NCBI GenBank assembly: GCA_011051075.1
Contig: DREN01000374.1
Coordinates: 1-9,834, forward strand
Origin: Deltaproteobacteria bacterium
GTDB taxonomy: Bacteria; Desulfobacterota; DSM-4660; Desulfatiglandales; Desulfatiglandaceae
DNA: 9,834 bases
Reading direction: 5' to 3'
The position numbers and the translations under genes were made by a program. Shown here one piece after another: positions 7,073-9,834 of this stretch (the first letter of the stretch is position 1; each line of letters opens with the position of its first letter). The notes beneath the pieces were generated by a model. The model was given only the letters and a program-made list of their open reading frames with translations, made no database searches and had not been told where the DNA came from.

Positions 7073-7591
7073 TCAGCGCTTCAGAACCGCGGCCAGGGAT
7101 TTTTTGAGGGAATCGGGCGCATACCCCACGATCTTGTCCCTGATTTTTCCGTTTCGGTCCACCACGAACATGGTGGGAACAGATACCCTCTCCCCCGAGA
7201 AGTAGTCCCGCATGACCTCCTGATTATACCGGAGGATCGGGTAGTTGATCTTGGTCATTTTCTTAAAGTAGCGCAGGTCCTTGTCTGAGATCTGCCCGGG
7301 GTCGTCTACGGAGATTCCAAGGATGATCAGCCCCTCATCTTTGTACTTGTCTTGAAGCTCGATCAACTGGGGGATGGTCATCCTGCACGGGGGGCACCAT
7401 GTGGCCCAGAAGTCCAGGAGAACCACCTTGCCACGGTACTGCTCCAGGGTGACGGTTTCATCGGAAAGACTGCTCAGGGAGAAATCCGGCGCAGTGGGAC
7501 CTGCTTCAACCTCTTTCTGGCATCCCACCATAACCACGAATAGGGAAAAAAAGAACAATATCCAGACTTTTGAACTATCCTTGGGATTCAT
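7073..7591 (-). CDS. TlpA/ResA-like thiol-disulfide oxidoreductase, predicted lipoprotein
   Basis: This is a thioredoxin-fold protein of the AlkylHP/redoxin (TlpA-ResA-CcmG) group, expected to be anchored outside the cytoplasmic membrane and to reduce or exchange disulfides, for example in cytochrome c maturation. From the ATG at 7591 (172 residues) there is a short charged N-terminus, a hydrophobic segment, and a lipobox-like VMVG-Cys24. APDFSLSSL follows, then the active site WCPPC (Cys66, Cys69) after VVLLDFWAT, and the cis-proline in SVPT (Pro139). An in-frame ATG at 7603 is rejected because GGAGG stands 5 nt before 7591 and inside that longer version. It is the first gene of a likely two-gene unit with the amidohydrolase. 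The specific partner is unknown, and no cytochrome maturation genes are nearby. Confidence 0.92.
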   Translation of the reverse strand: MNPKDSSKVWILFFFSLFVVMVGCQKEVEAGPTAPDFSLSSLSDETVTLEQYRGKVVLLDFWATWCPPCRMTIPQLIELQDKYKDEGLIILGISVDDPGQISDKDLRYFKKMTKINYPILRYNQEVMRDYFSGERVSVPTMFVVDRNGKIRDKIVGYAPDSLKKSLAAVLKR

Positions 7592-7596
7592 ATACG

Positions 7597-7601
7597 CCTC
7601 C
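7597..7601 (-). promoter_or_regulatory. Ribosome binding site deciding the tlpA-like start
   Basis: GGAGG on the minus strand lies 5 nt before the ATG at 7591. It overlaps the coding sequence of the longer alternative beginning at 7603, which has no such site of its own, so the shorter protein is preferred. Confidence 0.75.
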
Positions 7602-7702
7602 ATGGGTTTCGGGGTGTTGGGTCCTGCTCCCTGATGAGTGTTTCAGGGATTCACGGTTTCATGATCCGGAGTCTGGAGATTTCCCGATCTGTGAGCCTCT
7701 GT

Positions 7703-7730
7703 GATTAATATATAGAGCCCAAAATGTCAA
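7703..7730 (-). promoter_or_regulatory. Probable sigma-70 promoter for the tlpA-like gene
   Basis: On the minus strand a perfect TTGACA (complement of 7725-7730) is followed by TTTTGGGCTC and an AT-rich TATATATTAATCA. Possible -10 hexamers are ATTAAT at a 15-bp spacer or TAATCA at 17 bp; neither is ideal. It would leave an untranslated leader of roughly 100 nt before the ATG at 7591. Confidence 0.42.
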
Positions 7731-7885
7731 AGGGTTACGAAAAAACGACCGGAGGCGGGGCCTGGGGGGCCTCTTTCTCCATTTTACCCCTGTTACGGGC
7801 AACGATGGTTTCCCTTTGACTTCTGAGGTCCAGGTGGATTACAGATGAACAATCATTTTTCATTTCCCATTGAAGGGATGGGCGG

Positions 7886-7915
7886 GGATTCAAGATTAAT
7901 ACTATCCTTGAATCC
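7886..7915. repeat. 9-bp perfect inverted repeat upstream of TPR gene
   Basis: GGATTCAAG (7886-7894) and CTTGAATCC (7907-7915) are perfect inverted arms around an AT-rich 12-nt centre. It ends 18 bp before the TPR start codon, immediately upstream of the GGGGTG ribosome-binding sequence. It could be an operator or a 5'-leader hairpin controlling the downstream gene. No T run follows, so it is not a standard terminator. Confidence 0.6.
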
Positions 7916-7933
7916 GCATGGGGTGAACAGTCG

Positions 7934-9172
7934 ATGAAATTTTCCCGTTTTTTTACCGGTAAGCCTTATCAAGAGATAGAGAGAAACGGAGACGCTTTTC
8001 TGGAGGTAGGCCAGTACGGCTCAGCCAAACTTGAGTATGAAAGGGCTTTGGCCAAGCTGTTGAAGAGGCCTTCGGGAGAATCCGGTCCAGAGGATCGCCT
8101 AAGAAAAAAGATAGCCCAATCCAGAGAGGGCCTGGCCCTTGAACACCGTGATGCTGCGGAGAATCTGGTGGAAACCGGTCATTACGAAGAGGCTGAGGAG
8201 CTCCTCCGGCTTGCCCTGGAACTGGTTGGGGACAAAGCATCGGCCCTGGAGATTGAGGAGCGGCTTAGGCTGGTAAGGGACGGTATCACGAACGAAGAGA
8301 CCCCGGAAGACCCCCTTGGTGGAGACACCCTGAAAGAGGGGATGGAGATCCTGCACCAAGGATCTGACGAGGAGTACTTTACCGCCCTTATCAGCACGCT
8401 GCCCGAGGAAGAACAGGAAAGCTATCTCAGGTACAGGGATCCCTTCAGGGATGGATATATCAAACTCCATCAGGGGCGTTTTGAAGACGCCGTGCCCCTT
8501 CTGTCACAGGCCCTTGAAACCAATCTCCCCGTGGGAGGTTTCATCCTCCTTGAGCTCGCCACCGCCCATCTAAACCTTGGAAATCATTCCGAAGGCTTGA
8601 CGCTTCTCCAGGCTTTTCTCAAGGAACACCCCCAATGCCTCAGGGCCTATGGGCCCCTGTGCGAAATCCTATGGCAAAATAAGGAGTTTGATGAGGCGCA
8701 AAGGCTCCTGACCAACTGCCCGGAGCCTCTCTCCGGATCCCCGGTCATTCATCTGCTCTATGGCAAGACCCTTTTCCACGCCGGCAAGTACCACGACGCC
8801 AGAGTCCATTACCTGGACTATCTCCACGTCTCCGGCTGGAACGAGGCCATCGCCCTTGCCCTTGCAAAGACCTTTGAGGCCTTGGGAGAAAGGGAGAAGG
8901 CCCTTGAACAATACTCCGGGATAATGAACAGGTGCCAGGGGTGCGGGAGCCGGATCGATCCCCTAATAAAACAGCGGTACGCGGATATAAGCCTTGAGGC
9001 CGGGGATTATTCAACGGAAATACTGGAACTATACCTGGGTCTGATACAGGAGGTACCGGAAAACAGGGCCGATTATTACCGGAAGATCAGCATGATATAC
9101 GAGGTGAACGGCAATACGGAGGAGGCCCGCAGGTTCAGATCCTTTGCCGAACGATCCCGACGCGAGGGTTGA
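7934..9172 (+). CDS. Tetratricopeptide repeat protein
   Basis: This 412-residue, mainly helical protein is built of TPR-like helix pairs and probably acts as a protein-interaction scaffold. It has no signal peptide or membrane segment, so it should be cytoplasmic. TPR-like units are visible around residues 14-47 (GDAFLEVGQYGSAKLEYERAL), 71-98, 171-200 (GYIKLHQGRFEDAVPLLSQAL), 206-232 (LATAHLNLGNHSEGLTLL), 240-262, 273-300 and 308-332 (AKTFEALGEREKALEQYSGI). A charged, repeat-poor stretch separates the two halves at about 110-165. Near the end is an isolated CQGCG (334-338) followed by SRIDPLIKQRYADI. That is reminiscent of metal-binding cysteines in LapB-type TPR proteins, but only one pair is present. 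The ATG has GGGGTG 8 nt upstream. I cannot assign a specific function; convergence on a Wzz-like gene only hints at a link with surface polysaccharide. Confidence 0.85.
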   Translation: MKFSRFFTGKPYQEIERNGDAFLEVGQYGSAKLEYERALAKLLKRPSGESGPEDRLRKKIAQSREGLALEHRDAAENLVETGHYEEAEELLRLALELVGDKASALEIEERLRLVRDGITNEETPEDPLGGDTLKEGMEILHQGSDEEYFTALISTLPEEEQESYLRYRDPFRDGYIKLHQGRFEDAVPLLSQALETNLPVGGFILLELATAHLNLGNHSEGLTLLQAFLKEHPQCLRAYGPLCEILWQNKEFDEAQRLLTNCPEPLSGSPVIHLLYGKTLFHAGKYHDARVHYLDYLHVSGWNEAIALALAKTFEALGEREKALEQYSGIMNRCQGCGSRIDPLIKQRYADISLEAGDYSTEILELYLGLIQEVPENRADYYRKISMIYEVNGNTEEARRFRSFAERSRREG

Positions 9173-9189
9173 GTTCCAGTCGTTTCTAC

Positions 9190-9239
9190 GTCTCCGTCTC
9201 TATCCATCCGCGTCCAGTGGAAACCACCATCAAGGAGAC
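9190..9239. other. Nested inverted repeats between convergent TPR and Wzz-like genes
   Basis: GTCTCC (9190-9195) pairs with GGAGAC (9234-9239), enclosing GTGG-AAA-CCAC (9217-9227). It lies in the 120-bp gap after the TPR stop. It might act as a transcription-end structure, but it has no T tract and the long loop makes the outer stem weak. Confidence 0.22.
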
Positions 9240-9292
9240 AAAAGGGCACCACCCCTTACGGTCCAGAGTCATCGGATAGGGGAGAAGAGGAA

Positions 9293-9834
9293 TCAGGACT
9301 TTTCCCTGTTTGACGAACCGGGCCCGGCAAAGGCGTTCGCAGCCAGTACCCCAAGGATTATCATACCTTCCGCCAAGATCCAGGCAAGGATCATGTACAT
9401 GAGGAACTTCCTCGGTTTAACGGGCCTTTCCACATCCACTATTACCGGTTCCGTAACGGTGTAGAGCATTGAGGCCGGGTTCAGGTTCACCTTGCTCAGC
9501 TCCACATACATGGTGGTGATCTCATCGATGGTACGTATGAGTATGTTGAACACGCTCTCCATATTGGTCTTGATGCGGGCCGTGGCATTCTTCACAAAGG
9601 AGGGTGAGATCTCCCCGTTCTGAGGGTCTGTGATCTGCTTGAGAAGCCTGTTGTAGTAGTTCAGGTCCCCCTCAATACCTACCTTTTCAAGTCCCACATC
9701 GATCACCTTCTCGGTAATCTCCTGCCTGAACCTGGCATCGGAGGATTCCTGGGCCATCTGGATGAGGCTGTTCAGAAAGGACGCCCCCAACTGGGGGATC
9801 ATGGCGGGGACATTGTCTAGCAGTGGGGTCCCTT
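9293..9834 (-). CDS. Wzz/chain-length-determinant-like membrane protein, C-terminal part
   Basis: The reading frame stays open to the window edge with no stop, so the start lies beyond 9834 and the ATG at 9802 is internal. About 180 residues are visible: LLDNVPAMIPQLGASFLNSL, then a helical region rich in Gln, Glu and Lys (RFRQEITEKVIDVGLEKVGIEGDLNYYNRLLKQI...). After this come TEPVIVDVERPVKPRKF and one membrane helix (MYMILAWILAEGMIILGVLAANAF), with a short Gly/Ser/charged tail. A periplasmic helical domain followed by a proline-containing segment and a C-terminal membrane helix matches polysaccharide co-polymerases of the Wzz type, which set O-antigen or exopolysaccharide chain length. The N-terminal membrane segment that would confirm this is outside the window, so this is a moderate-confidence call; another anchored coiled-coil protein is possible. 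Confidence 0.62.
   Translation of the reverse strand, partial: GTPLLDNVPAMIPQLGASFLNSLIQMAQESSDARFRQEITEKVIDVGLEKVGIEGDLNYYNRLLKQITDPQNGEISPSFVKNATARIKTNMESVFNILIRTIDEITTMYVELSKVNLNPASMLYTVTEPVIVDVERPVKPRKFLMYMILAWILAEGMIILGVLAANAFAGPGSSNREKS

Larger units (their letters stand above)
7592..7933. other. Divergent intergenic region between tlpA-like and TPR genes
   Basis: This 342-bp stretch holds no credible gene on either strand. It contains the ribosome binding site and a probable promoter for the leftward tlpA-like gene. It also has a G-rich patch with weak GAGGC/GCCTC pairing near 7754-7775, a weak CCCAT/ATGGG pair (7866-7882), and the strong 9-bp inverted repeat upstream of the TPR gene. 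A TTGACT at 7816-7821 followed 17 bp later by TTACAG is only a poor match to a rightward promoter. Confidence 0.7.

Noticed and set aside
9144..9464. 106-codon rightward open frame spanning the TPR end and the Wzz-like gene
   Set aside because: It overlaps two better-supported genes, has low-complexity translation and no convincing ribosome binding site.
1..9834. CRISPR array, tRNA, rRNA, insertion sequence or prophage genes
   Set aside because: I saw no regularly spaced repeats, tRNA-like cloverleaf, rRNA-like sequence, transposase, integrase or phage protein on either strand.

Overview
The window looks like chromosomal DNA from a GC-rich Gram-negative bacterium, most likely a member of the Desulfobacterota (former Deltaproteobacteria). 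This is an inference from gene content: a GspA/GspB pair, a lineage-type elongation factor G paralogue, MoaA, a TlpA-type lipoprotein and a TPR protein next to a Wzz-like protein. Heavy use of AGG for arginine fits but does not prove it. There are nine protein-coding genes, of which the first and last are cut by the window edges. I see no tRNA, rRNA, CRISPR array, transposase or phage gene.

Layout. Bases 1-1430 (+) hold the C-terminal two thirds of an EF-G paralogue. It converges on a leftward block, 4955-1465 (-). That block is a crotonase-fold enoyl-CoA hydratase/isomerase, then after 85 bp the type II secretion accessory ATPase gspA, then gspB, whose start overlaps the end of gspA. A divergent intergenic region (4956-5194) carries a tandem decamer, a perfect 7-bp-arm palindrome, a possible promoter and a leader hairpin ahead of moaA (+). 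moaA converges with only a 16-bp gap on a second leftward pair: a metal-dependent amidohydrolase preceded by a TlpA/ResA-like thioredoxin lipoprotein. A 342-bp divergent intergenic region (7592-7933) separates this pair from a rightward TPR protein. The TPR gene converges on a partial leftward gene whose product ends in a membrane anchor, probably a Wzz-type chain-length protein.

How the genes relate. GspA and GspB form an inner-membrane complex that uses ATP and peptidoglycan binding to help place the type II secretion secretin; the rest of that machinery is not here. TlpA and the amidohydrolase are probably co-transcribed. The other genes look like independent housekeeping or metabolic units: translation factor, molybdopterin synthesis and acyl-CoA metabolism.

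I found no convincing undescribed multi-gene system. The points most worth a second look are: the EF-G paralogue with both decoding-centre loops of domain IV altered; the crotonase lacking both hydratase glutamates but keeping the PaaG-type aspartate; the structured leader of moaA; and the 9-bp inverted repeat just upstream of the TPR gene.
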